From contig NZ_JOBF01000033.1 in the NCBI RefSeq assembly GCF_000718635.1, forward strand, positions 1 to 64,000: a stretch of 64,000 nucleotides of DNA, read 5' to 3'. This DNA comes from Streptomyces varsoviensis (GTDB taxonomy: Bacteria > Actinomycetota > Actinomycetes > Streptomycetales > Streptomycetaceae). The notes below the pieces were generated by a model, which was given only the letters and a program-made list of their open reading frames with translations, made no database searches and was not told the DNA's origin. Positions within the stretch are counted from its first letter, which is position 1. Each line of letters opens with the position of its first letter. This document shows, in pieces, positions 29,101 through 37,611 of the stretch. The position numbers and the translations under genes are program-made.

Positions 29101-30304
29101 GGTCGTGCTGGTGGCGCATCACCTCGCGGTGGACGGCGTGTCCTGGCGGATTCTGCTGCCGGACCTCCAGGCGGCGTGCGAGGCGGCGGCAGCGGGCCGG
29201 GACCCCGCGCCCGATCCCGTGGGCACGTCGTTCCGCCGCTGGGCCCGGCTGCTGGCGGCTCAGGCCCGTAGCGAGGAGCGGCGGGCCGAGCTGCCCGCCT
29301 GGGCCGCGGTGCTCGGCGAGCCCGAGCCGCTTCTGGGGCGGCGGGCGCTCGATCCGGCGCGGGATACGGCCGCGACCTGGCGGGAGCGTTCCTGGTCGGT
29401 GCCCTCGCCGGATGCCGCCACCCTGGCGAGCCGCACGCTGGCCGTCTTCCACTGCGGTGTCCACGAGGTGCTGCTCTCCGCGCTGGCCGGGGCCGTGGCG
29501 CAGTGGCGGCCGCCCGGCAACGCCGCCGCGGGAGTGCTGCTGGACATCGAGGGGCACGGCCGGGAGCCGCTGGCGGGCGCCGATCTGTCCCGTACGGTCG
29601 GCTGGTTCACCGCCGTGCACCCGGCCCGGCTGAAGACGGCCGGTATCGATCTGCACCGTGCCCGGGCGGGCGGCCCGGCCGCCGGTGAGCTGCTGAAAGC
29701 GGTTAAGGAGCAACTACGGTCCGTACCCGGCGACGGGCTGGGCCACGGCATGCTGCGCCATCTCGATCCGGAGACGGGGCCGGTGCTGGCCGGGCTGGCG
29801 GTACCGCAGATCGGGTTCAACTACCTGGGCCGGTTCGCCGCCAGTAAGAGCACGACCACCCCCGCCTGGCAGCCGGCCGGCGCGGCCGCCGTGGGCGGCT
29901 CCGCCGAGCCGGGCATGCCGGTGGCGCACGCCCTGGAGGCGGGCGCGGTGATCCGGGACACGGCGGAGGGGCCGGAGCTGACCCTCACCCTGGGCTGGGC
30001 CGGCGGGCTGCTGGACGAGGGCGCGGTCGAACGGCTCGCCCAGGGCTGGCTGGCGATGCTGTCCGGGCTGGCCGCGCACACCGCCGACCCCGGCGCGGGC
30101 GGGCACACCCCCTCCGACTTCCTCCTCCCGGCCCTCGCACAGGACGAAGTCGACGAGTTCGAGGACGAGTTCGAGGACGACTTCGGGGACGGCTTCCCTG
30201 TCGAGGTCGAGGTCGAGGCCGATGTCGAAGCCGAGGCCGAGGCCGAGTTCGACGGCGGGCACGCCGATGGTCCCGCACGCCCCCCTGCACACCATTCGTT
30301 GTAA
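20087..30304 (+). CDS. NRPS modules 3-4 (C3-A3-PCP3-E3-C4-A4-PCP4-E4), end of NRPS-A
   Basis: This is the last segment of NRPS-A, open for 3405 codons. By residue: C3 (1-375, HHLVLDGWS at about 79, nearly identical to C2); A3 (about 395-958); PCP3 (RLGGDSI, about 1005); E3 (about 1060-1620, [11 protein letters not shown]); C4 (about 1650-2085, complete, HHIILDGWS at about 1790); A4 (about 2105-2625); PCP4 (ELGGDSI, about 2668); E4 (about 2720-3335, [11 protein letters not shown] at about 3011); and a Glu/Asp-rich tail (about 3350-3405), likely a docking element for NRPS-B. A3 and A4 pockets are both D-A-L-S-V-G-T-V-I-K. Low-complexity insertions interrupt A3, E3 (twice) and E4. It ends 12 bp before the next gene. 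Confidence 0.9.
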   Translation: MGFRVVPGLGRPVQTVVRDAVVPWREEDVSGLGAEAAWAESERWGAEERSRRFDLGEPPLLRVLLAKVGPDRHRMMVTLHHLVLDGWSLPILLDELWACYAASGSGRGLPAAAQHREHVAWLARQDVPAANEAWRAALAGAEEPTLVAPAAGTGTSAAPARVTTLTGRELAAALGELSRVCGVTLNTVVQAAWAVVVGQLAGRSDVVFGATVAGRPADLPGMAEMLGLFINTVPVRVVLEPGRTVAETLAGLQAEQSALLDHQHLGLSAIQRLAGPGATFDTLLAFENYPGDPAVPPSAEGLTLTDTEIRESTNFALTLSVNPADDLGLWLDYRPDLLDEESVRAVAARLVRVLEQMAADPGARVGDIDPLDPEERSRVVGEWNATARPLEAAGTVPELFAAWARSAPDAAAVRCGADLLSYGELEGRANRLARYLARLGVGRESRVGLCLPRGVDMVVGLLAVWKAGGAYVPLDPEYPADRLSYMAADSGVSVVVATARTAADVPPGLRMLLLDEAAEAVRLESTEPLQRPIGDGQLAYVIYTSGSTGRPKGVAVAHGGVANLAQVMRPVLGVGEGVTALQFASFSFDAAVLDVAVTLGGGGTLAIASSEERTEPEALARMIAAAGVSVASVVPSLLGVLDPAAVPGVRNWVLGAERLTSDLAARWRAGAQVWNTYGPTEATVITTATPLAEGIGAQDAPPAIGSPIGNAQVYVLDEFLRPVPVGVTGELYVAGAGLARGYVGRADLTADRFVACPFIAGARMYRSGDLARWTADGLLEFAGRADEQVKIRGFRVEPGEVESVLASHPGVAQAAVVLREDRPGERQLIAYAVPVAASSRSPYPTSAGDATVSDGVSGRAAVGVYDSEADGVPGPEADDASGSGVDRVSGPEADDASGPGSGGVSGPESGGSPVGSSGSVLDGAALREFAGARLPDYMVPVAVVLLDALPLTANGKLDRAALPAPDFAERAPGRAPVGATEELLCALFGEVLGMDQVGAEDSFFRLGGDSIMSMLLVSNARRAGLLITSRQVFEQRTPAGLAAVAGVSEDAADGAEPRDELPGVGEVPLTPVMHELLDRVGPENAGRVVQSSVLVTPADADFAALSDAVRVVMGRHDVLRARLEVDPYRRLVVPEAVPGDQFVRRVDASAMAGRPEAAWPVLLDQQVRAAAERLDPMAGVMVQAVWLDAGPGRQGRLLVVADHLVVDTVSWQVLLPDLAYAYGELAAERQPKLDLVPVSFRRWAHDLSAEAATAERVAELAEWSELLRGADTLLTDRPVDPSRDIEATVRRVSATVPAEATSALLTAVPAAFHAGIDDVLLAGLAAAVREWRDGRAEGGGDAEGGCDADSARDADSARDADSGGFLVDVEGHGRTSEADLSRTVGWFTNVRPVRLDAGQVDAAEVRSGGAAAGRVLKRVKEQVRAVPGDGLGYGMLRRLNAETAPVLADLPSAQIGFNYLGRVSTAEGVTPGPDAAVADWTVTGETDPGRLGPDGAAYGRGPTAYGHGPEAYGHNLAAYGQGGPDANGHSPAAYGQDPNAYGHSPDAYGQDPAAELPVMHALEILGLVRDVAGGSGPELTLTLSWPERLLDEGAARALLDGWAAMLTGLAAHVTVPATADAPAVGGYSPSDFPLVDLSQESVEELEAAVPGLVDIWPLSPLQEGLLFHSAFDDDGTDVYGGQRALALEGPLDVGRLRASWDAVFTRHPGLRASFHQLASGEAVQAIAHEVAVPWREADLSGLAEVESSAAMARLTASELAERFDVTTAPLLRLLLVRTGEERHLLVMTTHHIILDGWSLSTMLNDLTTAYAAGGDRGALPRALPYREYLAWLGRQDVAATRSAWQAELAGADEPTRVAPADAVRVPMQPEPVFRRCGEELTRALTGLAREHGLTVATVLRGAWALVLARLAGRSDVVFGSTVAGRPADLPGVQSAIGLFINTLPVRVALTAGQPVIEMLAELQERQVRLMGHQYMGLAEINRLAGPGAEFDTLVVYENYPRPAEQPGGPGTLTMRPTGRPQDASHYPLALIANPGDRLEVQLDYRPDVYDRPTAEAIADRLMRVLEQLAADPSAPVARIDLLAPAERELLAGWNATTRPRAARTVLDLFAAWAAATPDAVAVRCGSEALSYGELEGRANRLARYLFRLGVGRESRVGLCLPRGVEMIVGLLAVWKAGGAYVPLDPEYPADRLAYMVRDSGASVVLTTAETAGAVVEGAARSVVVLGEVAEAIEAESADPFQCALEADQLAYVIYTSGSTGRPKGVAVAHGGVANLAEVMRPVLGVGEGVTALQFASFSFDAAVLDVAVTLGSGGTLAIASSEERTEPEALARMIEAAGVSVASVVPSLLSVLDPAAVPGVRNWVLGAERLTADLAARWRAGAQVWNTYGPTEATVITTATPLAAGIGAQDAPPPVGRPLGNVQTYVLDDFLWPVPPGVTGELYVAGAGLARGYVGRAGLTAERFVACPFVPGARMYRSGDLARWTVGGLLEFAGRADEQVKIRGFRVEPGEVESVLAAHPDVAQAAVVVREDRPGEKRLIGYVVARTNGDGPAADAHLAPDGGHARSGEHAPEPPPSPQTLASWPAVLREHVAGSVPEYMVPAAVVVLDALPLTVNGKLDKTALPAPDFGERATGRAPAGAAEELLCALFAEVLGLERVSAEDSFFELGGDSIMSMQLASRARRSGWVVTPRQVFEEKTVERLAQVAEPVRGAADEPGDVGVGEVPWTPAMRALGASAAGPRFAQWSVLTAPPGLGLDVLAAGVGALVDAHDMLRARVVLDGPEPAFVVAEPGSVDAAALVVRVDAEVASGPGGEGEASDARVGGTARRATKWESVAVAEAGPEPEAGRESESGREPSEPEAETGPELETGPEPETGPEPPEPEAETGPELDGEATAAPLPAPTAETLPVLPAAPPPVLMGEALDAPMAEPPPALATEPLPALAAEPPPVLPPVLPAEPRPVLTDEALDALAADAARRAVEWLDPAAGVMVRAVWLDAGAGRAGRVVLVAHHLAVDGVSWRILLPDLQAACEAAAAGRDPAPDPVGTSFRRWARLLAAQARSEERRAELPAWAAVLGEPEPLLGRRALDPARDTAATWRERSWSVPSPDAATLASRTLAVFHCGVHEVLLSALAGAVAQWRPPGNAAAGVLLDIEGHGREPLAGADLSRTVGWFTAVHPARLKTAGIDLHRARAGGPAAGELLKAVKEQLRSVPGDGLGHGMLRHLDPETGPVLAGLAVPQIGFNYLGRFAASKSTTTPAWQPAGAAAVGGSAEPGMPVAHALEAGAVIRDTAEGPELTLTLGWAGGLLDEGAVERLAQGWLAMLSGLAAHTADPGAGGHTPSDFLLPALAQDEVDEFEDEFEDDFGDGFPVEVEVEADVEAEAEAEFDGGHADGPARPPAHHSL
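22646..22850 (+). repeat. Ser/Gly/Asp-rich imperfect tandem repeat inside A3
   Basis: Repeated units coding for SGPEADDAS and close variants are inserted in the C-terminal subdomain of A3, between the A8 region and the NGKLD lysine motif. The equivalent position in A1, A2 and A7 is only a few residues long. Confidence 0.8.
24125..24172 (+). repeat. 18-bp tandem repeat inside E3
   Basis: The unit GATGCGGACAGCGCCCGC is repeated 2.7 times, coding for DADSAR. It lies in a loop of E3 just before the VDVEGHGR motif. E2 lacks this insertion. Confidence 0.85.
24574..24748 (+). repeat. AYG-rich tandem repeat near the end of E3
   Basis: Imperfect units coding for AYGHxPxAYGQDP are repeated across about 55 residues, just before the PVMHALE motif of E3. 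E2 has a short ordinary loop here. Confidence 0.85.
28596..28990 (+). repeat. Pro/Glu-rich tandem repeat inserted in E4
   Basis: About 130 residues of repeats ([13 protein letters not shown], then Pro-Leu-Ala units) split E4 between its N-terminal strand region and the ...[10 protein letters not shown] segment. The flanking E-domain sequence continues normally on both sides, so the reading frame is kept. Confidence 0.85.
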
Positions 30305-30316
30305 GGAGAAAGAGCG

Positions 30317-33300
30317 ATGACCCAGTCCCGTGTCGAAGATGTGTGGCTACTCTCGCCGTTGCAGGAGGGGATGCTGTTCCACGCCACCTTTGACGGCGCG
30401 ACCCCGGACGTCTACCAGGCGCAACGGGCGATGGAGCTGACCGGTCCGTTGGACGCCGACCGTCTGCGGGCGACCTGGGAGGCGCTGCTGGCCCGGCACC
30501 CGGCGCTACGGGCGGGCTTCCGCCAGCGCAAGTCGGGCGAGTCGGTGCAGATCGTCGCGCGGGCGGTGACCTTGCCGTGGCAGGAGGCGGACCTTTCCGG
30601 CATGGCGGAGGCCGACGCCTTCGCCGAGCTTGAACGGCTCTCCGCCCGGGAACGCGCCGCCCGGTTCGACATGGGCGTTCCCCCGCTGCTGCGCCTGCTG
30701 CTCGTACGCTTCGGCGCGCGGCGGCACCGGCTGGTGATCACGCACCACCACATCCTGATGGACGGCTGGTCGCTGCCGGTGCTGATCAACGAGATGACCT
30801 CGGTGTACGCGGCCGGGGGCAGCACCGCCGGGCTGCCACGGGCCACGTCCTACCGGGAGTACCTGGCGTGGCTGAACCGGCAGGACAAGGAGGCGGCGCG
30901 GAGCGCGTGGCGGGCGTCGCTGGCGGGGGCGGACGGGCCGACGCTCGTGGCGCCCGCGGCCCCGGACCGGACGACCGAGACGTACGCGAACCTGAGCACT
31001 CGCCTGTCTGCCGACCTGTCCCAGGCCCTGACGAGGTTGGCGCAGAGCCACAACCTGACCGTGAACACCGTGGTGCAGGGCGCGTGGGCGCTGCTCCTGG
31101 CCCGGCTGACCGGCCGGGACGATGTCGTCTTCGGCGCCACGTCGGCGGGGCGGCCCGCCGAACTGCCGGGCGTCGAGTCCATGGTGGGACTGGTCATCGA
31201 CACCCTGCCGGTGCGCGTACGCCTCGACGGAGGTCAGCCCGTACTGGACATGCTGACTCAACTACAGGGAAAGCAAGCATCACTGATGGCGCATCAGCAC
31301 CTCGGGCTGCCCGAGGTGCAGCGGACCGCCGGGCCCGGCGCGGTCTTCGACACGCTGGTCGTGTACGAGAACTACCCCCGCCCCCCGGCCGACGCCCCCG
31401 ACCCCGATTCCTTCGCCATCAGGCTCATCAGCGGGCAGGAGGCCGCGCACTATCCGCTCACGCTGCTCCTGACCCCCGGCGCCCGCATGACCTGCGAGAT
31501 CGACTACCGCCCCGACCTGTTCGGCCACGAGGCCGTCCAGTCGATCGTCGGCCGTCTGATGCGGGTGCTGGAGCAGATGGCACGGGCGGACGCCGGCCCG
31601 CCGACGCGGGTCGGCGACGTCGACGTACTGCGGGTCGGCGACATCGACGTGCTGCACGAGGCCGAGCGCTCCCGTGTGATCGGGGAGTGGAACGACACCG
31701 CCCGGCCGGTGTCGCGGGGCACCGTGGTGGACCTGTTCGAGGAGTGGGCGGAACGGTCGCCGGACGCGCCGGCGGTGCGGTGCGGCTCCGAAGAGCTGTC
31801 GTACGGAGAGTTGGAAGGTAGGGCGAACTGCCTGGCTCGCCATCTCTCCCGGATCGGCGTGGGCCGGGAGTCGCGGGTGGGCCTGTGCCTGCCGCGCGGC
31901 GTGGACATGGTCGTAGGGCTGCTGGCGGTGTGGAAGGCGGGCGGCGCGTACGTACCGCTCGACCCCGATTACCCGCCGGACCGGCTCGCCTACATGATCA
32001 CGGACAGCGGCACATCGGTCATCCTGGCCACGACGGCGACCGCGACGGCGACGGCGACGGCGACCGCGACGGCGACGGCGACCGCGACGGCGACGGCAAC
32101 GGCCACGGCCACGGCGACAGCCTCGACACCCCCCGCATCCCCCTCGACCCCGGTGATCCCGACGGCCCCGGCGACCCCGACCACCACCGTGCTCCTCGAC
32201 ACCCCCGCGACCGAGCGCGCCCTAGCCGCCGAATCCCCCGCGCCGCTGAACCTGCCGGCCCACCTCACCCAGTCCGCCAACGTGATCTACACGTCCGGCT
32301 CCACAGGACGGCCGAAGGGCGTGGCGCTGACCCACGGCGGCGTGCTCAACATGGCCGAGGCCGCACGGCCCGTGCTCGGTATGGCGGCGGGGGTGACGGC
32401 GCTTCAGTTCGTGTCGTTCAGCTTCGACGCGGCCGTACTCGATGTCGCCGTCACCCTGGCCGGCGGCGGCACGCTGGCGATCGCGTCGAGCGAGGAGCGT
32501 ACGGACCCCGTGGCGCTGGCGGAGATGATCCGCCGCTCCGGCGTGCGGGTCGCGAACGGCGTGCCCTCGATGCTGCGCCTGCTCGATGGGCAGGCCGTGC
32601 CCGACGTGGCGAACTGGCTGGTCGGCGGGGAGCGGCTGACCTCTGGTCTGGCGAGCCGGTGGCGCGCCGGGGCGCGGCTGTGGAACGCGTACGGACCGAC
32701 CGAGGCCACCGTCATCGCGACGGCCGGGCTGCTCGCGGAGGGCTTCGGCCCCGACGACGCGCCGCCCGCGATCGGCCGGCCGCTCGGCAACGTCCGGGTC
32801 TTCGTCCTCGACAGCCTGCTCCGCCCGCTGCCGCCCGGCATGACGGGTGAGCTGTACGTGGCCGGGGCCGGGCTGGCCCGCGGTTACGTGAGTCGGCCGG
32901 GGCTGACGGCGGAGCGGTTCGTGGCCTGCCCCTTCGTGCCCGGGGCGCGGATGTATCGCTCGGGTGACCTGGCGCGGTGGACGGCCGACGGGCGGCTGGA
33001 GTTCGCGGGGCGCGCGGACGAGCAGGTCAAGATCCGGGGCTTCCGGGTCGAGCCCGGGGAGATCGCGGCCGTGCTCGCCGCCCACGGCGCGGTGGATCAG
33101 GCGGCGGTCGTGGTCCGCGAGGACCGGCCGGGCGCCGAGCGCCTCGTCGCGTACGCCGTGCCCGCCGCGGGCCGCCGGATCGACGGCGCGGAGCTGCGGG
33201 ACCACGCGGGCCGCCGGCTGCCGGAGCACATGGTCCCGGCCGCGGTGGTGGCGCTGGACGCGCTGCCGCTGACGGCCAACGGCAAGCTGGACAAGGCGGC

Positions 33301-34450
33301 GCTGCCCGCGCCCGAGCTCGCGGCCAGAGGCGGACGCGCCCCGGCGACGCCCACCGAGGAGGTGCTGTGCGGCCTGTTCGGCGAGGTGCTGGAGCTGGGC
33401 CAGGTGGGGGCCGAGGACAACTTCCTTGAACTGGGCGGTGATTCGCTGCTTGCCATGCGGCTGATCGCACGGGTACGGGCGGTGCTGGACGCGACGGTGA
33501 GCATCAAGGAACTGTTCGCGGCCCCGACCGTGGCGGGCGTCGCGCGCCTGATCGACGGTGTGCGGGGCAGGGGCGCGGCCGTGCTGGAGCGTCAGGTGCG
33601 GCCCGCGGTCGTGCCGTTGTCGTTCGCGCAGCAGCGGATGTGGTTCCTCGACCGGATGGACGACGGCCCCGCCGCCGCTGCCGCGTACAACATGCGGCTC
33701 GCGCTCCGGATTTCGGGCGAGCTGGACGTGGCGGCGCTGGAGGCGGCGCTCGGGGACGTGGCCGACCGGCACGAGAGCCTGCGGACGGTCTTCCCCGACA
33801 TCGACGGCGTCCCGCGGCAGCGGGTGCTGGAGGGGGAGGCGGGGCGCCCGCGGCTCGTCACGGTGGCGGCCGAGGAGGAACAGCTCGATCAGGCCCTCAC
33901 CGAACACACCCGGCACGCCTTCGACGTCGGCACGGAACTCCCATGGCGGGTCAGGCTGTTCACGCTCTCGGCGACCCGTTCGGTACTGCTGATCGTGGCG
34001 CATCACATCGCGTCCGACGGCTGGTCGATGGGCGTCCTCGGCCGGGACGTGCAAGTGGCCTACGCGGCTCGGCATGCGGGCCAGGCACCGGACTGGTCGC
34101 CGCTGCCGGTGCAGTACGCCGATTACGCGCTGTGGCAGCGGGGCGCGTTGGGTGAACTGGGCGATCCAGAAAGCCTGGCAGCCCGCCAGATGGACTACTG
34201 GCGCGCTGCGTTGGCCGACTCCCCGCAAGAGCTGGCGCTGCCTTTCGACCGGCCGCGGCCGGCGGTGCCGTCGTTCCGTAGTGGCAGTGTGCCCGTGCGG
34301 GTGGACGCGGCGACGCATGCGCGGTTGGTGGAGTTGGCGGGGCGTGGCCGGGCGACGATGTTCATGGTGATGCACGCTGCCGTGTCGGCGCTGCTGTCGC
34401 GGATGGGCGCGGGCTGTTCGTCAACACGCTGGTGCTGCGGGCCGATCTGA
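30317..34450 (+). CDS. NRPS module 5 (C5-A5-PCP5) and most of C6; start of NRPS-B
   Basis: This is the first segment of NRPS-B (true end 41978). ATG 30317 follows AAGGAGA, 12 bp after NRPS-A. The start [18 protein letters not shown] is typical of an acceptor docking region fused to a post-epimerisation C domain. Domains by residue: C5 (1-450, HHILMDGWS at about 143); A5 (about 469-990, [11 protein letters not shown] at about 658, with a Thr-Ala repeat before it); PCP5 (ELGGDSL, about 1038); C6 (from about 1095, [20 protein letters not shown] at about 1229), of the LCL type. There is no E domain. At 34409-34414 about 25 codons of C6 are missing and the frame shifts. The A5 pocket differs from its siblings: D-A-L-N-L-G-A-V-I-K. 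Confidence 0.87.
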   Translation: MTQSRVEDVWLLSPLQEGMLFHATFDGATPDVYQAQRAMELTGPLDADRLRATWEALLARHPALRAGFRQRKSGESVQIVARAVTLPWQEADLSGMAEADAFAELERLSARERAARFDMGVPPLLRLLLVRFGARRHRLVITHHHILMDGWSLPVLINEMTSVYAAGGSTAGLPRATSYREYLAWLNRQDKEAARSAWRASLAGADGPTLVAPAAPDRTTETYANLSTRLSADLSQALTRLAQSHNLTVNTVVQGAWALLLARLTGRDDVVFGATSAGRPAELPGVESMVGLVIDTLPVRVRLDGGQPVLDMLTQLQGKQASLMAHQHLGLPEVQRTAGPGAVFDTLVVYENYPRPPADAPDPDSFAIRLISGQEAAHYPLTLLLTPGARMTCEIDYRPDLFGHEAVQSIVGRLMRVLEQMARADAGPPTRVGDVDVLRVGDIDVLHEAERSRVIGEWNDTARPVSRGTVVDLFEEWAERSPDAPAVRCGSEELSYGELEGRANCLARHLSRIGVGRESRVGLCLPRGVDMVVGLLAVWKAGGAYVPLDPDYPPDRLAYMITDSGTSVILATTATATATATATATATATATATATATATATASTPPASPSTPVIPTAPATPTTTVLLDTPATERALAAESPAPLNLPAHLTQSANVIYTSGSTGRPKGVALTHGGVLNMAEAARPVLGMAAGVTALQFVSFSFDAAVLDVAVTLAGGGTLAIASSEERTDPVALAEMIRRSGVRVANGVPSMLRLLDGQAVPDVANWLVGGERLTSGLASRWRAGARLWNAYGPTEATVIATAGLLAEGFGPDDAPPAIGRPLGNVRVFVLDSLLRPLPPGMTGELYVAGAGLARGYVSRPGLTAERFVACPFVPGARMYRSGDLARWTADGRLEFAGRADEQVKIRGFRVEPGEIAAVLAAHGAVDQAAVVVREDRPGAERLVAYAVPAAGRRIDGAELRDHAGRRLPEHMVPAAVVALDALPLTANGKLDKAALPAPELAARGGRAPATPTEEVLCGLFGEVLELGQVGAEDNFLELGGDSLLAMRLIARVRAVLDATVSIKELFAAPTVAGVARLIDGVRGRGAAVLERQVRPAVVPLSFAQQRMWFLDRMDDGPAAAAAYNMRLALRISGELDVAALEAALGDVADRHESLRTVFPDIDGVPRQRVLEGEAGRPRLVTVAAEEEQLDQALTEHTRHAFDVGTELPWRVRLFTLSATRSVLLIVAHHIASDGWSMGVLGRDVQVAYAARHAGQAPDWSPLPVQYADYALWQRGALGELGDPESLAARQMDYWRAALADSPQELALPFDRPRPAVPSFRSGSVPVRVDAATHARLVELAGRGRATMFMVMHAAVSALLSRMGAGCSSTRWCCGPI
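32030..32127 (+). repeat. GCGACC/GCGACG microsatellite coding (Thr-Ala)n in A5
   Basis: A run of alternating ACG/ACC and GCG codons gives about 15 Thr-Ala dipeptides, followed by Ser/Thr/Pro-rich codons to about 32190. It sits between core motifs A2 and A3 of A5, just upstream of the P-loop-like YTSGSTG motif. The other six A domains lack it. Confidence 0.9.
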
Positions 34451-37400
34451 GCGGTGATCCGTCCTTCGCGGAGCTGCTGGGCCGGTTGCGGGAGCGGGAT
34501 CTGGGGGCGTACGCGCATCAGGACATGACGGCGCCGCCCGCGCACTTCGACCTGTCGCTGACCCTCGGCGAGCGTCGCGCGGCGGACGGCTCACCGGCCG
34601 GCCTGGAGGGCGGCATCCTCTACGCCGCCGACCTCTTCGACGAGACGACGGCCCAGGCCCTCGCCGCCCGGCTGACCCGAGTGCTGGAACAGGTCGCGGA
34701 GAACGCCCGTATCCGCCTCAGCGAGATCGATGTGCTCGGCCCGCAGGAGCGGTCCGCCGTGGTGGAGGCGTGGAACGCCACGTCCCGGCCGCAGGCGGCG
34801 GGGACGGTGCTGGACCACTTCGACGCCTGGGTCCGTTCCACCCCGGACGCTCTCGCCGTGCGCTGCGGTTCAGCCGCGCTGTCGTACGGAGAGTTGGAAG
34901 GTCGGGCGAACCGGCTGGCGCGCTATCTCTCCCGGCTGGGTGTGGGGCGGGAGTCGCGGGTGGGCCTGTGCCTGCCGCGCGGCGTGGACATGATCGTAGG
35001 GCTGCTCGCCGTGTGGAAGGCGGGCGGCGCGTACGTGCCGCTCGACCCGGAGTATCCGGCGGACCGGCTCGCCTACATGATCGCCGACAGCGGCGCGTCC
35101 GTGGTGCTGGGCCTGGCCGGCACGCTGTCCGGAATTCCGGCGGGCACCGCGGCCGTGGTCGAACTGGACCGGGCCGCGCACGACATCGACGCCGAGCCGT
35201 CCGACGCGATCCAACACATCCTCAGTTCCGCCCGGTTGGCCTACGTGATCTACACCTCCGGGTCGACGGGGCAGCCCAAGGGCGCGGCCGTCGCGCATGG
35301 CGGTGTGGCGAACCTGGCGGAGGCCATGCGGCCCGTACTCGGGGCGCGTGCAGGGGTGACGGCGCTTCAGTTCGCGTCGTTCAGCTTCGATGCCGCCGTG
35401 CTGGATGTGGCGGTCACCCTGGGCGCGGGCGGCACCCTCGCCATCGCGTCGAGCGACGAACGCATGGAGCCGCAGGCGCTGGCCCGGATGATCGAGACGG
35501 CGGGCGTGAGCGTGGCGAGCGTCGTCCCGTCCCTCCTCGGCGTCCTCGATCCGGCCGCCGTGCCGGGCGTACGAAACTGGGTGCTGGGCGCGGAGCGGCT
35601 GACGGCGGACCTGGCGGCGCGGTGGCGGGCCGGTGCCCAGGTCTGGAACACGTACGGCCCGACCGAGGCGACCGTGATCACCACGGCCACGCCGCTGCCG
35701 GAGGGCATCGGCCCGCAGGACGCGCCGCCGGCGATCGGCCGACCCCTCGGAAACGTCCAGGTCTTCGTCCTCGACGGCTTCCTGAAGCCGGCCCCGGTCG
35801 GCGCGGTCGGCGAGCTGTACGTGGCCGGGGCCGGGCTCGCACGCGGCTACACGGGCCGCCCGGCTCCGACGGCGGAGCGGTTCGTGGCCTGCCCGTTCGC
35901 CCCCGGAGCGCGGATGTACCGCACAGGCGACCTGGCGCGGTGGACGGCCGGCGGGCTGTTGGAGTTCGCGGGCCGTGCGGACGAGCAGGTCAAGGTCCGG
36001 GGCTTCCGCGTCGAACCCGGCGAGGTCGAGGCCGTGCTGGCCCGGCACCAGAGCGTGCGCCGGGCGGCGGTCGTGGCGCGCGAGGACCGGCCGGGCGAGC
36101 CGCGCCTGGTGGCGTACGTGGTCCCCGCCGACGCCACCCCTACGGCTGGCGGTCCTTCCATCGCTCCCGAAGAGTTCGACGGCGCGGCGCTGGAGGAGTT
36201 CGCCCGTACCCTCCTGCCGGACTACATGATCCCGGCGGCCGTCGTCGCGATGGAGGCGCTGCCGCTGACCGCCAACGGCAAGCTCGACCGGGCCGCGCTG
36301 CCCGCGCCGGAGACGGCCGGCCGCACCGCCGGACGCGTCCCCGAGACGCCCGCCGAAACCCTCGTCAGCAGTCTGTTCGGCGAGGTGCTGGGGGTGGCGG
36401 GGGTGAGCGCCGAGGACGGCTTCTTCGAGCTGGGCGGCGACTCGCTGCTGGCGATGCGGCTGCTCGGGCGGGTGCGGTCCGTGCTGGACGTCACCGTAAG
36501 CATCAGGGAGCTGTTCGGCGCGCCCACGGTGGCGGGCGTCGCGCGGCTGATCGAGCGTGCGCGGAGCGCGGACGGATCGGTGTTGGTACGTCAAGTACGG
36601 CCGGCGGTGCTGCCGTTGTCGTTCGCGCAGCAGCGGATGTGGTTCCTCAACCGGGTGGGCGACGACCCGGCCGCCGCTGCCGCGTACAACCTGCCGCTGG
36701 CCCTGCGGATCTCCGGCGAGCTGGACGTGGCGGCGCTGGAGGCGGCGCTCGGGGACGTGGCCGACCGGCACGAGAGCCTGCGGACGGTCTTCCCGGACGT
36801 CGACGGCGTGCCGTGCCAACAGGTGCTGGAGGGCGAGGAGGGCCGCCCGCCGCTCGTCGTCACGGAGGCCCGGGAGGAGGAGTGGGAGGCGGCCCTCGCC
36901 GCCCACGCGGGCCACGGCTTCGACATGAGCGCCGACCTGCCCTGGCGGGCCACCCTCCTGCGCGCCACGCCCTCGGAGTCGGTACTGCTGATCGTGGCGC
37001 ACCACATCGCGTCCGACGGCTGGTCGATGGGCGTGCTGGCGCGCGACCTGGAGACGGCCTTCGCCGCGCGGCGCGCGGGCCAGGCCCCGGACTGGGAACC
37101 GCTGCCCGTGCAGTACGCGGACTACGCGCTGTGGCAGCGCGCTGCGCTGGGCGATCCGGACGACCCGGAAAGCCTGGTGAGCGGTCAGCTCGACTACTGG
37201 CGCGAGGTGTTGACGGGGGCTCCGCAGGAGTTGGCGTTGCCCTTGGACCGGCCGCGGCCGGCGGTGCCGTCGTTCCGGAGTGGGAGTGTGCCGGTGCGGG
37301 TGGACGCGGTGACGCATGCGCGGTTGGTGGAGTTGGCGGGGCGTGGCCGGGCGACGATGTTCATGGTGATGCACGCTGCCGTGTCGGCGCTGCTGTCGCG

Positions 37401-37611
37401 GATGGGCGCCAATACGCTGGTGCTGCGGGCCGATCTGAGCGGTGATCCGTCCTTCGCGGAGCTGCTGGGCCGGTTGCGGGAGCGGGATCTGGGGGCGTAC
37501 GCGCATCAGGACCCGGCAACGTACCGGAGGCGCAGTGGGAGCTGCCCGGCCTGCGGGTGCGTCCCCTGCCGCCGTTCTCCGCGCCGCCGACCCGCTTCGA
37601 CCTGGCCCTGA
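34432..37611 (+). CDS. NRPS module 6 (C6 end, A6, PCP6) and most of C7
   Basis: This is the middle segment of NRPS-B; its left edge is not a true start. Domains by residue: end of C6 (1-110); A6 (about 120-620, with [11 protein letters not shown] instead of RPKG); PCP6 (ELGGDSL, about 667); C7 (about 724-1028, [11 protein letters not shown] and HHIASDGWS at about 857). A6 pocket: D-A-L-S-V-G-T-V-I-K. At 34523 and 37409 it carries in-frame losses relative to the intact X domain further on: the segment after AYAHQD in C6, and the segment between RMGA and NTLVLRAD in C7. At 37511-37513 a third loss after AYAHQD shifts the frame. C6 and C7 are almost identical around these breaks. Confidence 0.85.
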   Translation: MLRADLSGDPSFAELLGRLRERDLGAYAHQDMTAPPAHFDLSLTLGERRAADGSPAGLEGGILYAADLFDETTAQALAARLTRVLEQVAENARIRLSEIDVLGPQERSAVVEAWNATSRPQAAGTVLDHFDAWVRSTPDALAVRCGSAALSYGELEGRANRLARYLSRLGVGRESRVGLCLPRGVDMIVGLLAVWKAGGAYVPLDPEYPADRLAYMIADSGASVVLGLAGTLSGIPAGTAAVVELDRAAHDIDAEPSDAIQHILSSARLAYVIYTSGSTGQPKGAAVAHGGVANLAEAMRPVLGARAGVTALQFASFSFDAAVLDVAVTLGAGGTLAIASSDERMEPQALARMIETAGVSVASVVPSLLGVLDPAAVPGVRNWVLGAERLTADLAARWRAGAQVWNTYGPTEATVITTATPLPEGIGPQDAPPAIGRPLGNVQVFVLDGFLKPAPVGAVGELYVAGAGLARGYTGRPAPTAERFVACPFAPGARMYRTGDLARWTAGGLLEFAGRADEQVKVRGFRVEPGEVEAVLARHQSVRRAAVVAREDRPGEPRLVAYVVPADATPTAGGPSIAPEEFDGAALEEFARTLLPDYMIPAAVVAMEALPLTANGKLDRAALPAPETAGRTAGRVPETPAETLVSSLFGEVLGVAGVSAEDGFFELGGDSLLAMRLLGRVRSVLDVTVSIRELFGAPTVAGVARLIERARSADGSVLVRQVRPAVLPLSFAQQRMWFLNRVGDDPAAAAAYNLPLALRISGELDVAALEAALGDVADRHESLRTVFPDVDGVPCQQVLEGEEGRPPLVVTEAREEEWEAALAAHAGHGFDMSADLPWRATLLRATPSESVLLIVAHHIASDGWSMGVLARDLETAFAARRAGQAPDWEPLPVQYADYALWQRAALGDPDDPESLVSGQLDYWREVLTGAPQELALPLDRPRPAVPSFRSGSVPVRVDAVTHARLVELAGRGRATMFMVMHAAVSALLSRMGANTLVLRADLSGDPSFAELLGRLRERDLGAYAHQDPATYRRRSGSCPACGCVPCRRSPRRRPASTWP

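Noticed and set aside
19994..29713. Two very long minus-strand frames (about 1698 and 1513 codons) over the NRPS
   Set aside because: They lie exactly antisense to NRPS modules, show no domains and repeat with each module, so they are shadows.
34770..37445. 891-codon plus-strand frame over module 6
   Set aside because: It is the +1 shadow of module 6, with Arg/Gly/Ala-rich nonsense residues and no NRPS motifs.
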